Part shown: positions 10,056 to 20,501 of the stretch, piece after piece
Layout of the letters: each line of letters starts with the position of its first letter
How positions within the stretch are numbered: the stretch's first letter is position 1
Source: Arthrobacter sp. Hiyo8
Lineage (GTDB): Bacteria; Actinomycetota; Actinomycetes; Actinomycetales; Micrococcaceae
Direction of reading: 5' to 3'
Length of the DNA stretch: 64,000 nt
Assembly: GCA_001549895.1 (NCBI GenBank)
Contig: AP014719.1
Location: 1,674,001-1,738,000 of the forward strand
Made by a program: the position numbers and the translations under genes
Notes under the pieces: generated by a model
What the model saw: only the letters and a program-made list of their open reading frames with translations
The model's database searches: none
What the model was told of the DNA's origin: nothing

Positions 10056-10068
10056 GATCATTATGATC
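10056..10068. promoter_or_regulatory. palindrome GATCATTATGATC, candidate GntR operator
   Basis: Perfect odd palindrome (arms GATCAT and ATGATC around one base) in the AT-rich gap between the divergent GntR and nitrilase genes, 42 bp before the GntR start and 40 bp before the nitrilase start. Location and symmetry fit a shared operator. Confidence 0.55.
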
Positions 10069-10107
10069 TAATATGAGGCGAGTCACAACGACAACGTGGA
10101 GAAACCA

Positions 10108-10984
10108 GTGCAACGCATCCTTCCCCTCATCGCCGCCCAGGCGGCACCCCGACTGATCGGCGAACCGATCGAGGCCTTCGCCGCCGAAGTCGCAGCCGCC
10201 GTCGCGATCCAACCGCACAGCAAGCTCGTGGTCTTCCCGGAGCTGCACCTTTTCGGGGATTCCAACCCGGACCTGCAGCGTACGGAAGTGCTGCAGGACT
10301 CGGCCGAGCCGCTGGACGGTCCGCGCGTCAAGGAACTGCGGCAGCTCGCAGCTGACCTGGGGATCTGGTTGGTTCCGGGCAGCGTCTGCGAGCGCGGCCC
10401 GAGGGGCAATTGTTCAATACCCAGCTGGTCCTTTCCCCCGAAGGCGAGCTCGCCGGCTACTACCGCAAGGTCTTCCCTTGGCGCCCCTTTGAGCCCTACG
10501 ACCCCGGCGACCGGTTCACCACCGTCGACCTGGAAGGGATCGGCAGGGTGGGCTTGAACATTTGCTACGACGCCTGGTTCCCCGAGGTGACCCGCCAGTT
10601 GGCGTGGATGGGCGCCGAAGTGATCCTCAACGTCGTGAAGACCACGACGCCGGACCGCAAGCAAGAACTCGTCCTCGCCAAGGCAAACGCGATCGTGAAC
10701 CAGGTCTTCATGGTCAGCGTCAACTGCGCGGGACCCACCGGCAAAGGCCTCAGCCTGATCGTCGACCCCGAGGGGAACACCATAGCCGAGGCCGACGACG
10801 ACGCGCCCACCCTTCTCGCCGTGGAACTGGACCTCTCCGCCGTCGAGCATGTCCGCACGCACGGGACCGAAAACCTCAACCGCCCTGGTCCCAATTCCAC
10901 CCCGGCGAGCCGCCCATCGAGCTGCCTGTCTACCAAGGCCGCATCGACCCGACCACCTGGACCCTACGGTCCTCCAACTCCTAA
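10108..10984 (+). CDS. nitrilase-superfamily amidohydrolase 1 (two frameshifts)
   Basis: Carbon-nitrogen hydrolase that cleaves an amide or nitrile. The Glu-Lys-Cys triad is visible: VVFPELHLFG (Glu), GYYRKVFPW (Lys) and GLNICYDAWFPE (Cys). The frame shifts near 10405 and 10895; the C-terminus then continues as SQFHPGEPPIELPVY and ends at 10984. The GTG at 10108 has GGAG 5-8 bp upstream and is preferred to the GTG at 10096. It is divergent from GntR and is followed 10 bp later by an APC permease, so enzyme and transporter probably handle the same compound. Substrate unknown. Confidence 0.87.
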
Positions 10985-10994
10985 GGAACCACCG

Positions 10995-12343
10995 GTGACA
11001 ACGCAACCGAGCCTCACGCGCGCCCTGAAACTGCCCTCGCTGGTCCTGTTCGGGCTGGCCTACCTGACCCCGCTCATCGTGCTGGCGATTTTCGGCGTGA
11101 TCGCCGAAACCACCGGCGGAGCATCCCCGTCGGCCTATCTGGTGGCCATGGTCGCCATGCTCTTCACCGCGCAGAGCTACGGACGCATGGCCGTTGCCTA
11201 TCCGGTGGCCGGCTCCGCGTACACGTATATCCGGCGCTCCATCGATTCCCGGATCGGCTTCCTGGCCGGTTGGGCTGTCCTGCTGGACTACCTGTTCCTG
11301 CCGATGGTCATCTGGCTCATCGGCGGCTCGTACCTCACCGCGCAGTTCCCGGACATTCCCATCGGGGTCTGGATTGTCGCGTTCATCGCGATCACAACGC
11401 TGCTCAACGTGGTTGGCGTCAAGGTGGCTGACAAGGCCAACTACCTGCTGATGGCATTCCAGCTTCTGGTGATAGTCCTTTTCGTGGCCTTGTCCGTTGG
11501 AACCTTGGTCTCGACCTCCGGCGCGAGTGCCCTGGTCAGCACCGCTCCATTCTTCAACGACACGTCGAGCTTCGACAAGATCACCGCTGGCGCTGCCATC
11601 GCGGCGTACTCGTTCCTGGGTTTCGACGCCGTGTCCACCCTCACCGAGGAGACCATCGAGCCGAAAAGGACCGTACCGAAGGCGATCATGCTTGTGGCAC
11701 TCATCGGCGGCGCGATCTTCGTCGTCGTCTCCTACACCACACAGTTGATCCACCCCGGCGGGGTGTTCGACGATTCGGCGTCGGCGGCGTCGGACATTGC
11801 CCTGAAGATCGGCGGGCAGTTCTTCGGCGCAGTCTTCCTGGCCGGACTCGTGGTGTCCCAGTTTGCCTCCGGACTCGCGGCGCAAGCCAGCGCCTCACGA
11901 TTGCTCTACGCCATGGGCCGGGATTCCGTCCTGCCGAAGAAAGTCTTCGGGGCGTTGAACAAGTCCTTCCACACGCCGGTATTGAACCTGGTCATCACCG
12001 GCGCGGTGGGACTCATCGCCATGTTCCTGGATGTCGCCACCTCGACGTCGTTCATCAACTTCGGTGCCTTCACCGCCTTCACCCTCGTCAATGTCTCGGT
12101 CATTGCCTACTACCTGCGCCAACGACGCTCGGGAACCGGCTCAGCGTAATGTTCTACGTGGTCATGCCGGCTGTCGGAGCCATCATCGACGGTTTCCTGC
12201 TCTCCCAGCTCGATTCGAATGCCATCACGCTCGGACTGATCTGGCTCTGCGTCGGCGTCGGGGTACTCGGCATCATCACCAAGGGGTTCCGGAAGGCGCC
12301 GCCGGAAATGGTGATGGAGGAAAAAGAAGCCGCGCTGGTATGA
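10995..12343 (+). CDS. APC-superfamily amino acid/polyamine permease (one frameshift)
   Basis: Integral membrane transporter with about twelve helices. The N-terminus has the APC pattern LVLFGLAYLTPLIVLAIFG, and helix 6-7 includes AAYSFLGFDAVSTLTEET with the family's F-GFD segment; the loop ASRLLYAMGRDSVLPK is also typical. The frame shifts near 12140; the last two helices continue to 12343 (LIWLCVGVGVLGIITKGF). The GTG start at 10995 follows AAGGAACC. It lies between two nitrilase-superfamily genes in what looks like one operon, so the substrate may be an amide or amine precursor of those enzymes. Confidence 0.88.
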
Positions 12344-12380
12344 CGACGGAACACAGTAAACGGGGAGAAACGAGGACTGC

Positions 12381-13179
12381 GTGCGCATCACCCTAGCCCA
12401 GCTGGATTCCGGCACGGACGTCGGCCGCAATCTCGACCTCATCGCGGATTACTGTGCCCGGGCCGCCTACGAGGGCTCTGAGCTCATCGTGTTCCCGGAG
12501 TACTCGACGTACGAGAAAAGCCGGGTGGACCGGAGCTTCGTGGACATGGCCGAACCCCTTGACGGCCCTGTGGCTTCCACGCTCTGCGCGACGGCGGCAC
12601 GCTACGGGATCGCCGTCGTCGCGGGTCTCCTGGAAGCGCCTGGTGACGGAGACGGAACCAAAGAACCGGACCGGGCATTCAACACCTTGGTGGCGATCGG
12701 TCCGGACGGTTCCCTCCTCGCCAGCTACAGGAAGATCCATCTGTTCGACTGCCAAGGATTCCGCGAATCGGAATACATCAGACCGGCGCCGGAACCATTG
12801 CCCGTCACCTTTTCCTGGGGCGGCATGACGTTCGGGTTGATGACCTGCTACGACCTGCGCTTCCCCGAGTTGGCGCGCATTCTGGCCGACGCCGGGCCGA
12901 GGCGCTCCTCGTCTGTTCTTCGTGGGTTCCCGGTACCGCAAAGACCGAGCAATGGGCCACATTGGCCAAGGCCCGGGCAATAGAGAACGGCGTGTACGTG
13001 GCGGCGGTCTCCCAGACTCCACCGGTATCCATCGGCTACAGCATGCTCGTGGATCCCCTCGGGACTGTCCTGCACAGCCTCGACACGGAGCCGGCCACCG
13101 CCACGCTGGACCTCTCCCGGATGCCGTTTTGGCAGCCAGGGACCAGTTCCCCACATGGCGGCACCACCGGCTCCCCTAG
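12381..13179 (+). CDS. nitrilase-superfamily amidohydrolase 2 (two frameshifts)
   Basis: Second carbon-nitrogen hydrolase in the operon. The triad is in LIVFPEYSTYEK (Glu), SYRKIHLFD (Lys) and LMTCYDLRFPELAR (Cys). The layout is like omega-amidase/Nit-type enzymes of about 265 residues. The frame shifts near 12895 and near 13130; after the second shift the protein ends RDQFPTWRHHRLP, matching the usual end of such proteins, at 13179. The GTG start at 12381 follows GGGGAGAAACGAGG. It lies between an APC permease and an NCS1 permease. Substrate unknown. Confidence 0.87.
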
Positions 13180-13261
13180 GAATCTCGCGGCCTCTTCTAG
13201 GCCGCCCCACTCTGTGCTAAACCAAAGTCAAGATGCACCGATGCTCCGAAGGAGATGCACC

Positions 13262-14710
13262 ATGAGCGCAACGACGGACAAAGGATCGGGCCGAGGGCTG
13301 GAGATCCGGTCGATCGACTATGTTCCGCTGAACGAGCGCCACGGCAAGGTCTCGCACATCGGACCGCTGTGGTTCGTCAGCAATGCCAGATCGCCACCCT
13401 GGCAGTGGGGTTGATCAGCATCACCACCGGCGGCAACTTGATCTGGTCGCTGCTCGCGATCGCCATCGGGGTGCTCGTCGGCACGCTTTTCATGGCCGCG
13501 CACTCCTCGCAGGGCCCCAGCTCGGCCTGCCACAGATGATCCAGTCCCGGCCGCAGTTCGGCTACATCGGCGCCCTTCTGGTTTGGCTCTTCGCCTACCT
13601 CCAGTACGCCGGCTTCAACATCTTCAACACCATCCTGGCCGGCCAAGCGATCTCGGAGTCAGTCAACTTCGGGTCGCAAAACCTTTGGTTCTGGGTGGTC
13701 ACCATTGTCGCCGTCGTCATCGCCTTGTTCGGCTACGACCTCATCCACGCCTTTGAGCGCTACCTGACGTACCTGACCATCATCATGCTGGCGTTGCTCA
13801 CCATTGCAGCCGTGAAGCTGGCCATTCCCGCTGGCGCATACAACCTGGCTGACTTCCACATGGTGCCGTTCCTGGGCCAGCTGGGGGTCGCGGCCGGCTA
13901 CCAGATTTCCTGGGCCATCTACGTCTCTGACTACTCCCGCTACCTTCCGCCGGCCAGCGGACGGGGCACTTTCAGATGGACGTTCTGGGGCAGCGCGCTC
14001 GGCGGTATTTGGGTGATGTTCCTGGGCGCGTACATCGGTGCGGCCGCCGGGGAGAACTTCGAAACCATCGGCTCGATCAAATCCACGGCCGACCAGCTCT
14101 TCGGCGGATTCGGTGGCATCGCCCTGTTCGTCGCCGCCCTGGGCTTGCTGTCCGTGACGGCCCTGAACATGTACGGCGGTTCGCTGACCTTGATATCGTC
14201 CATCGACAGCGTGCGGCAGATCCGGCCAACGCTAAGGCTCCGGATCATCACGATTTCCATCACCGCCCTCATTTCCGTGGTCCTGGCTAACCTGGCCTCG
14301 GCCGACTTCCTCGCCAACTTCAACGACTTCCTGCTATTGGTCCTGTACTTCTTCATTCCGTGGACGGCTGTCAACCTCACCGACTACTTCATCGTCCGCA
14401 AAGGCCACTACGCCATCGCGGAGATCTTCAAGCCCGATGGGATCTACGGACGATGGGGCTGGCCGGCATCATCTCCTACCTTGTCGGCTTTGTGGTGATG
14501 ATTCCCTTCTTCTCGGCCGGCAAGCTCTTCGTCGGGTTCATCGCCCACGCCCTGGACGGCGCCGACATCTCGCTGTTTATCGGGCTCCCGGTCTCCGCAG
14601 GGCTGTATTGGCTAATGACCCGACGTATCGACGTCGAGGCAGAGACCCGCATGGCCAAGGAAGAGGCCGACGCCCTGGAGGCGGCCGCGCACGAACACCT
14701 GCTGCCGTAA
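13262..14710 (+). CDS. NCS1-family permease 2 (about three frameshifts)
   Basis: Second nucleobase/allantoin/hydantoin-type symporter. It opens with the family signature EIRSIDYVPLNERHGK; the helices contain LPQMIQSRPQFGYIGALLV, ISWAIYVSDYSRYLPP and WTAVNLTDYFIV, all matching NCS1 transporters. Frame changes occur near 13385, 13520 and 14455. The start ATG at 13262 follows GAAGGAG. It differs clearly from the first NCS1 permease, so this is not a recent duplication. It ends the nitrilase-APC-nitrilase-NCS1 set, all on the plus strand. Confidence 0.88.
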
Positions 14711-14761
14711 CTCCGCCGGACTAATGGGGTAGGAGTCAGGCAGTGGTCCAACCCCGGCGCC

Positions 14762-15616
14762 TCAGTTGATCCTGCGATTGCCGAGCCAGCTGACCATGGC
14801 GGGTCGCGGTGGTCGAAGAAGAGGCTGGCCCGGTGTCCAAGGCGGCGATCCGGCTCAGCTGCTCATCGGTAAGGGTGAAATCGAAGACGTCGAGGTTCCG
14901 GGCCATGCGTTCGGGCCGGACGGACTTGGGGATGACGACGACGTCGCGCTGGATGAGCCAACGGAGAACCACCTGTGCGACGGACTTGCCGTGCGCATCG
15001 GCGATGGTGCTGAGAAGCGGGTTGGTGAACAGGTTGTTCTTGCCTTCGGCGAAGGGTCCCAGGATTCGATCTGGACACCGCGTTCGCGCATCATTGCCTG
15101 GTCGGCCGCGCGCTGGTGGAAGGGGTGGGTTTCGATCTGGTTGACTGCCGGGACGATCTCGTTGTGGTCGATGAGGTCCACCAGCCGGTCGAGGTGGAAA
15201 TTCGAGACCCCGATCGCCCGGGCGAGGCCGTCCTGGTGGAGTTCCTGCATGGCTCGCCACTCGCTGTAGTAGTCGCCCAACGGCTGGTGGATCAGGTACA
15301 GGTCGACGTAGTCGAGTCCGAGGCGGCGGAGTGAGTTGTCGAAGGCGCGCTTGGTGTCGTCCTGGACGCTGCCTGCCGGGGCGTGCTGGATCCAGAGCTT
15401 CGTGGTGATGAAGAGTTCGTCGCGGGCGAGGCCGCTGTTCTTGATGGCCAGGCCAACGGCCTCTTCGTTCAGGTAGGAAGCGGCGGTGTCCAGGTGACGG
15501 TAACCGGCGTCGAGCGCGGCTTCCACCGCGGCCTGGGTTTCCTCGTCCGGGATCTGGAAGACGCCGAAGCCGAGGATCGGCATTTCGACGCCGTTGTTAA
15601 GGGTGACGGTGTTCAT
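14762..15616 (-). CDS. aldo/keto reductase (frameshifted)
   Basis: NADPH-dependent oxidoreductase of the AKR superfamily, about 280 residues. The tetrad is present: Asp and Tyr in [19 protein letters not shown], Lys in ELFITTKLW and His in [14 protein letters not shown]. The cofactor segment [20 protein letters not shown] is also typical. The frame shifts near 15060 and near 14810-14830; after the last shift the protein ends [12 protein letters not shown], the normal ending of this family, so I place the stop at 14762. It stands beside a cupin gene on the same strand. Confidence 0.87.
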
Positions 15617-15640
15617 GGGTTTCCTTCGCTTGGATGGGGG

Positions 15641-16048
15641 TTATCGGCTGATTTGGGCGTGGGCGGCTTGGTAGTCCTGTTCACTGACGGGCTCAAGCCA
15701 GGTGGCGCTCTCCCCGTTGTCGTGCTCCACCAGGGCCAGGTGGCACATCATGTTGTCCTGGGTGGCGCCGTGCCAGTGTTCCTCGCCGGGGGGCGTGTGG
15801 ACCGTGTCCCCTGCGCGCATGAGGATCACACTGCCGTCCCGGGTGGCAACGAACCGGTGCCATCGGTGCAGTGCAGGGTCTGGCCAAGAGGGTGGGAATG
15901 CCAGTTCGTACGGGCACCGGGGGTGAAGCGGACCATCGCCGCCACGAGACGTGAGGGCGCCTCGCCGTTGTGGAGCGGATTGAGGTAGACGTCTCCGTGA
16001 ATCTCTCCGTAGGGCTTTGACGGTCGGGGTGGGGGGAACGAGTTTCAT
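15641..16048 (-). CDS. cupin-domain protein (two frameshifts)
   Basis: Small single-domain cupin of about 135 residues. The first cupin motif is in another frame: GARTNWHSHPLGQTLHC, with the two His ligands. The second motif is AGDTVHTPPGEEHWHGA. The start is MKLVPPTPTVKA and the protein then resumes in a second frame (GEIHGDVYLNPLHNGEAP). Breaks are near 16012 and 15865. Proteins like this (often annotated as carboxymuconolactone-decarboxylase-associated cupins) lie beside short-chain or aldo/keto reductases, as here. The catalytic role, if any, is unknown. Confidence 0.8.
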   Translation of the reverse strand: MKLVPPTPTVKALRRDSRRRLPQSAPQRRGALTSRGGDGPLHPRCPYELAFPPSWPDPALHRWHRFVATRDGSVILMRAGDTVHTPPGEEHWHGATQDNMMCHLALVEHDNGESATWLEPVSEQDYQAAHAQISR

Positions 16049-16063
16049 GGCGTCTGCCTTTCG

Positions 16064-17128
16064 CTAGTGCCGTGATTGTTGTGCGTGCCGAAGCGGCAGG
16101 GACACCGCTACGAGGACCAGAAGGAGAAGGGCCGTGATACTCAGGTTGATGCGCAATCCTGCCATGAAGTTCTGACCGGCGAGTGCGGCACCGAAGATCG
16201 CGACGCCGAGGGAGCCTCCGAGCTGCCGGGCGGTATTGACCGCGCCGCTGGCGGTCCCGCCAACTCCGCCGGCACGTGGTCCAGGATGAGGGCAATGATC
16301 GGCGGAACCGTGAAGGAACCTCCGACGCCGACGGGCACCATCAGGAACGCGACGAGCAGGGTCGGCGCATTGCCTGGCAGGAGGCAGAGGCTCGCCAGCC
16401 CGCGGCCATCAGCAATTGGCCAGAGACGATCGCGACTATGCGCCCGAATCGCTCCGCGAACCTGGCCACGAGGGGATTCAGGAGGGCAACAAGCCGGTCA
16501 TGGGCAAGAACAAAAGCCCGGTCTCCAGGGCGCTGGCTCCGCGTTCCTGTTGGAAGTAGAGGCTCTGGAGGAAGACGACGCCGTACAACGCCGCCATGGT
16601 GACCCGGCGACAATCAGGGCCGTGGAGACTGCGCGCGAACGGAACAAGTCGAGCGGGATCATTGGGTGGCTTCCCCGTGCTTGTGCTGCCACGAATACGG
16701 CTGCGGATGCGACACATATGGCGAACGTCAACAGGATGTGGGGCTAGGAGCCACTCGGGAGAGGACCAGCAGGGCTGCCACTCCCACCGGAAGGTTGACG
16801 AAGAAGATCAGTCTCCAGTCCCAGTACACGATTGCCCTTCCGCGACGCGCAGGATCGTGGAACGCCTCCCGGAAGAGGGCGAGGGACGTAGGGGTAATCA
16901 TTGCCGCACCGATGCCCTGCAGGACCCGTCCGGCGATGAGTGCAGGAAGGCTCGGGCTGAACCCGCATGCCATCGAGGCAACGGTGAAGAGAATCATGCC
17001 GATGCCGTAGGCGCGACGACAATTTGGGCGTCCAAGGCGACCACGAAAAATCCGAGCATGGCAACCGCGAGAGATGCGCGCGGACGCGCCACGGCTTCCG
17101 GAAAGGATTTGACGGTAGTCACGGACAT
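16064..17128 (-). pseudogene. degraded MFS exporter, DHA2/EmrB type
   Basis: Remnant of a 14-helix drug-type exporter. Readable parts in order: start MSVTTVKSFPEAVARPRASL and FFVVALDAQIV; AYGIGMILFTVASMACGFSP; GRVLQGIGAAMITPTSLALF; DWRLIFFVNLPVGVAALLVL; HPMIPLDLFRSRAVSTALIV; GVVFLQSLYFQQERGASALE; FMVPVGVGGSFTVPPII-like; and the end in ARQLGGSLGVAIFGAALAGQ. About 50 residues are missing between DAQIV and AYGIG, about 20 between GRAIVYW and DWRLIFF, and roughly 40 after the DWRLIFF section, besides several frameshifts. The whole is about 355 codons against roughly 470 expected. Block deletions argue for a true pseudogene. Confidence 0.75.
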
Positions 17129-17226
17129 GGTGGCCTTCCAAGCAGGGAAACGGGACTGATTCAAGAAAACCAGTCCCCGGGTCCGCGTGGGAGTGCCTGT
17201 TATAACGTGTACTGCCAGTGCCTGTT

Positions 17227-18276
17227 TCAGTTGCCTTGAGCTTCTCGGATGGTGATCGCGATTTTCCCCCGCACTTTGCCGGCGTCGAAATAGCGCATGG
17301 CGTCCGGAACCTGCTCCAGCGGATAGCTGCGGTCGACGGTCGGGGTGAGGGTTCCGGCGTCGATGAGCCCGGCAAGGTATTCGAGGTCTGCAACGTCCTG
17401 CGTCCCCATGACCATGGTGAGCCGCTGACCGATGAACGGGGACAGCGCGAGGGCCCTGAATTGCCTGTCGATACTTCCCGTCCAGGAGCCGCCTTCTTCG
17501 CCGCCGGTGATAACGGCCGTGCCGGTAGGCGTGAGCGCCTTGCGGAGGCGTGCCAGGGTGGGGTTCCCGGCAATATCCAGGATCAGATCGTAGTGTTTGG
17601 TGCCGTCGGCGAAGTCCTGCGTGGTGTAGTCGAGGACGTGATCGGCACCGAGCGAGCGCACCAGGTCCATTTTGGCGGCACTGCACACGCCCGTGACCTC
17701 AGCCCCGGCAGCTTTTGCGAGCTGAACAGCGTAGCTGCCCACTCCTCCCGAGGCACCAAGGATCAGAACCTTCTGTCCCGGCGCTATCCGGCCGCGGCGC
17801 GAAGGGCCTGCAGCGCAGTGCAGGCGGAAACCGGGACCACCGAGGCTTGTTTGAAACTGATGTTCGCCGGTTTGAGCGCCAGTTGGCTTTCGCGGGCCGT
17901 CGCATATTCAGCGAAGGAACCCTTCCCGACCCCGAAGACCTCGTCCCCGACGGCGAATCGGGTCACTGCTGCTCCGACCGCCGTGACCGTGCCGGCCAAG
18001 TCCATCCCGGGCACAGGATTTTTGGGGGCGCGGACGCCGAACGCCAAGCGCAGCGCGTAAGGCAGGCCCGGGTTACATGCCAGGTCCCCGGTCCAGTCCT
18101 GCAGCGTGGACCCGGACCAGCACCTCGTTCTCGGCAATCTTCGGTGTGGGGATCTGCGTCAGGTGCAGGACGTCAGCGGAGCCGTAAGCCTCCTGCACGA
18201 TGGCCCGCATCGTAACCTCCGGCTTTTGCGAGCCGCCTGAAATCGGAGTCTCCGCAGCATGCTGACCAGCGGTCAT
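17227..18276 (-). CDS. NAD(P)-dependent zinc-type/quinone oxidoreductase (two frameshifts)
   Basis: Medium-chain dehydrogenase/reductase of the quinone oxidoreductase branch, about 345 residues. The GroES-like N-domain has RAIVQEAYGSADVL and PGMDLAGTVTAVGAAVTRF. The Rossmann fold has GGVGSYAVQLAKAAGAEV with the nucleotide-binding glycines, followed by GADHVLDYTTQDF. No structural-zinc cysteine cluster is evident. Frame breaks lie near 18085 and 17780. The ATG at 18276 has AAAGGAA 6-11 bp upstream. It is divergent from a TetR regulator, with two operator-like repeats between, so it is the likely target. Confidence 0.88.
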
Positions 18277-18318
18277 GGCCGTTCCTTTCCAGTCAATTGG
18301 GGTGTTCAGCTACTTTTT

Positions 18319-18354
18319 CGTACGCTGTACCAAAAAGATTATCGTACAATGTAC
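18319..18354. promoter_or_regulatory. two copies of CGTACNNTGTAC, candidate TetR operators
   Basis: CGTACGCTGTAC at 18319-18330 and CGTACAATGTAC at 18343-18354, each with the inverted arms GTAC/GTAC, spaced 24 bp. They lie between the divergent oxidoreductase and TetR genes, where the repressor would control both. Confidence 0.65.
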
Positions 18355-18420
18355 TAAACCGCTAGACCCCCTGCACTAAATCGCTGGAGTGCTGCACCAA
18401 CTAGAGTCCAAGGAGTCCCG

Positions 18421-19087
18421 ATGCCGGACACTGCACAGCCCTCCCCCAGCGACGCCCTCCGTTGAGCCGCGAAAGGGTGCTCGGTTGCGCTGTGGATCTC
18501 GCTGACGAGTCAGGAATCGCCGCGCTGACCATCCGCTCGCTCGCCCAGAGCATGGGAACCAAGCCCATGTCGCTCTACTACTACGTGGCCAACAAGGATG
18601 AAATTTTGGATGGCATCGTGGACATGGTCTTCCACGAAATCGCATTACCCTCCCCCGCGGGCGACTGGCGGGAGGAAATGCACCGGCGGGCACACGAAGT
18701 GCGCAGCGCGCTCAAACGCCATCCTTGGGCGGTCGGGCTGTTGGAAAGCCGCTCCGCCCCGGGCGAAGCGAACCTGCGTCACCACGAAGCGACCTTGGCG
18801 ACCTTGAGGGCAGCAGGCTTTTCCGTCCAGATGACGGCCCATGCCTATGCCTTGCTCGATAGTTACATCTACGGATTCGCACTCCAGGAAGCCGCCCTTC
18901 CTTTTGACGGCCGGGACACCGCCGCCGAGATCACAGCGCCGATCGTTGAACGCTTTTCGACCGGGCAGTACCCCCACATGATGGAGATCGCCACCGAACA
19001 TGTCCTCAAACCCGGCTACGACTTCGGGACGAGTTCGACTTCGGGCTGAACCTCATCCTTGACGGCCTCAGCCGGTCGATGAGGTGA
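18421..19087 (+). CDS. TetR/AcrR-family regulator (frameshifted at both ends)
   Basis: Transcriptional repressor of about 220 residues. The helix-turn-helix is SRERVLGCAVDLADESGIAA followed by TIRSLAQSMGTKPMSLYYYV and NKDEILDGIVD, a classic TetR pattern of the C-terminal TetR_C_1 type. The C-terminal ligand domain is alpha-helical. A frameshift near 18460 separates MPDTAQPSPSDALR from the domain; otherwise a TTG start at 18462 would serve. A second shift near 19025 leads to DFGLNLILDGLSRSMR and the stop at 19087. It is divergent from the oxidoreductase and followed 7 bp later by an FAD monooxygenase, both likely regulated by it. Confidence 0.87.
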
Positions 19088-19094
19088 GCTAGGG

Positions 19095-20388
19095 ATGCCC
19101 GGCGAATCCGAAACGACACCCGTTCCGGGCCCCGGCCTCGGCCTCGGCCCACGTTCTTGGGACACGCAGTGTTGCGTGGTCGGCGGTGGACCTGCCGGAA
19201 TGATGCTGGGCTACCTGCTGGCCCGCGCCGGAGTCGAAGTGACAGTGCTGGAGAAGCACGCCGATTTCTTCCGTGACTTCCGGGGCGACACCATCCATCC
19301 TGCGACCACCGATGTGCTCGCCGAACTGGGATTGCTGGAAGAGTTTCTGAGCCTGCCGCACACGGAGATACCGGAACTGCGTCTCGGCATCGACGGACAG
19401 ACCTTCGGGCTGGTGGACTTCCGGCACCTGCCCTCCCGATGCAAGTTCATGGCGTTCATGCCGCAGTGGGACTTCCTGACCTTCTTGGCCACCCAGGCCA
19501 TGCAATACCCCGCCTTCCGACTGGAAATGAGTACCGAGGCCACCGGCCTGCTCCGCCACGGTGAGCAAGTGATCGGCGTACGGGCACGCACTCCCCAGGG
19601 CGAAGTAGAGATCAGGGCGGATCTCACGGTGGCGTGCGACGGGCGGTTCTCCCTTATCCGGGAACACGCGGACTTGCCGCTAAGGGAGTTCGCAATGCCG
19701 ATCGACGTGCTGTGGTTCCGCGTGCCGCGCAGCGAGGATGCGCCGCCGACCCTGGGCTATCTCGGCGGCGGGCAGATCGTGCTCGCAATCGACCGCGGCG
19801 ACTATTGGCAGTGCGGCACGATCATCGGGAAAGGAACACTCCGCAGGTTCAGGCCGCGGGGCTGGCCGCCTTCCGCGACCGGGTGGCACGTGCCGCACCG
19901 TTCTTGGCCGCCGGCCTGGCCGCGCTGACCGACTGGGACCAGATCAAGCTGCTGTCCGTGCGCTCCAATCGGTTGAGACGCTGGTGCGAGCCAGGCCTGT
20001 TGTGCATCGGCGACGCCGCCCACGCTATGTCGCCGGCCGGAGCCGCCGGGTGAACTACGCCATCGCCGACGCCGTCGCCACGGCCAATCACCTCGCAGTA
20101 CCACTGCGCACGGGCACCATCGCCGTCGCCGACCTCCAGCGCGTGCAACGACGACGCGAACCAGCGGTAAGGATCGCACAGGCATTGCAGCGACAGCAGA
20201 CACGCCAACTCGCTCGCCTTGCCCAAAACAACCCACCCGTCCAACTCATACGGCTCATCAGCCACACGCCACTGGTCAAACGCCTCTTGGGCCGCATTGT
20301 GGGCCTCGGTTTCCGTCGCGAACACATCCACAGCCCCACCTCACCAACCACTAGCAATCGAACCGCAAATCTCCCCGGTGGCTCATGA
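19095..20388 (+). CDS. FAD-dependent aromatic-ring-type monooxygenase (two frameshifts)
   Basis: Flavoprotein hydroxylase of the PheA/TfdB/UbiH type. The FAD-binding dinucleotide fold is CCVVGGGPAGMMLGYLLARA with GxGxxG-like glycines, followed by VTVLEKHADFFRDFRGD, including the family's R-GD segment. The second FAD motif is LLCIGDAAHAMSPAGA. Frame breaks lie near 19835 and 20048. The C-terminus (QRRREPAVRIAQALQRQQTR, then VKRLLGRIVGLGF) matches relatives annotated as FAD-dependent oxidoreductases linked to drug modification. Substrate unknown. Closely follows the TetR gene. Confidence 0.87.
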
Positions 20389-20454
20389 GACCGCAGGGGT
20401 GGATGTGACATGGGTGACAATAGTGGCGTTTGGTGCGAAGCTTGTCACGCCGAG

Positions 20455-20470
20455 TTGACTATCCTGTCAA
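20455..20470. promoter_or_regulatory. TTGAC-N6-GTCAA inverted repeat before the S53 peptidase
   Basis: A symmetric 16-bp element 32 bp before the peptidase start. TTGACT could double as a -35 box, though no clear -10 box at the right spacing is seen. Tentative. Confidence 0.3.
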
Positions 20471-20501
20471 GTCGGATCTTATTGTTCCTCAGGGAGGTTT
20501 C

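Noticed and set aside
10083-11885. 600-codon open frame on the minus strand
   Set aside because: It lies antisense to the nitrilase and APC permease genes, whose motifs are convincing. The long frame reflects high GC with few stop codons.
15641-16048. Second unrelated open frame inside the cupin gene
   Set aside because: The other frames contain parts of the same cupin motifs, so they are pieces of one gene split by indels.
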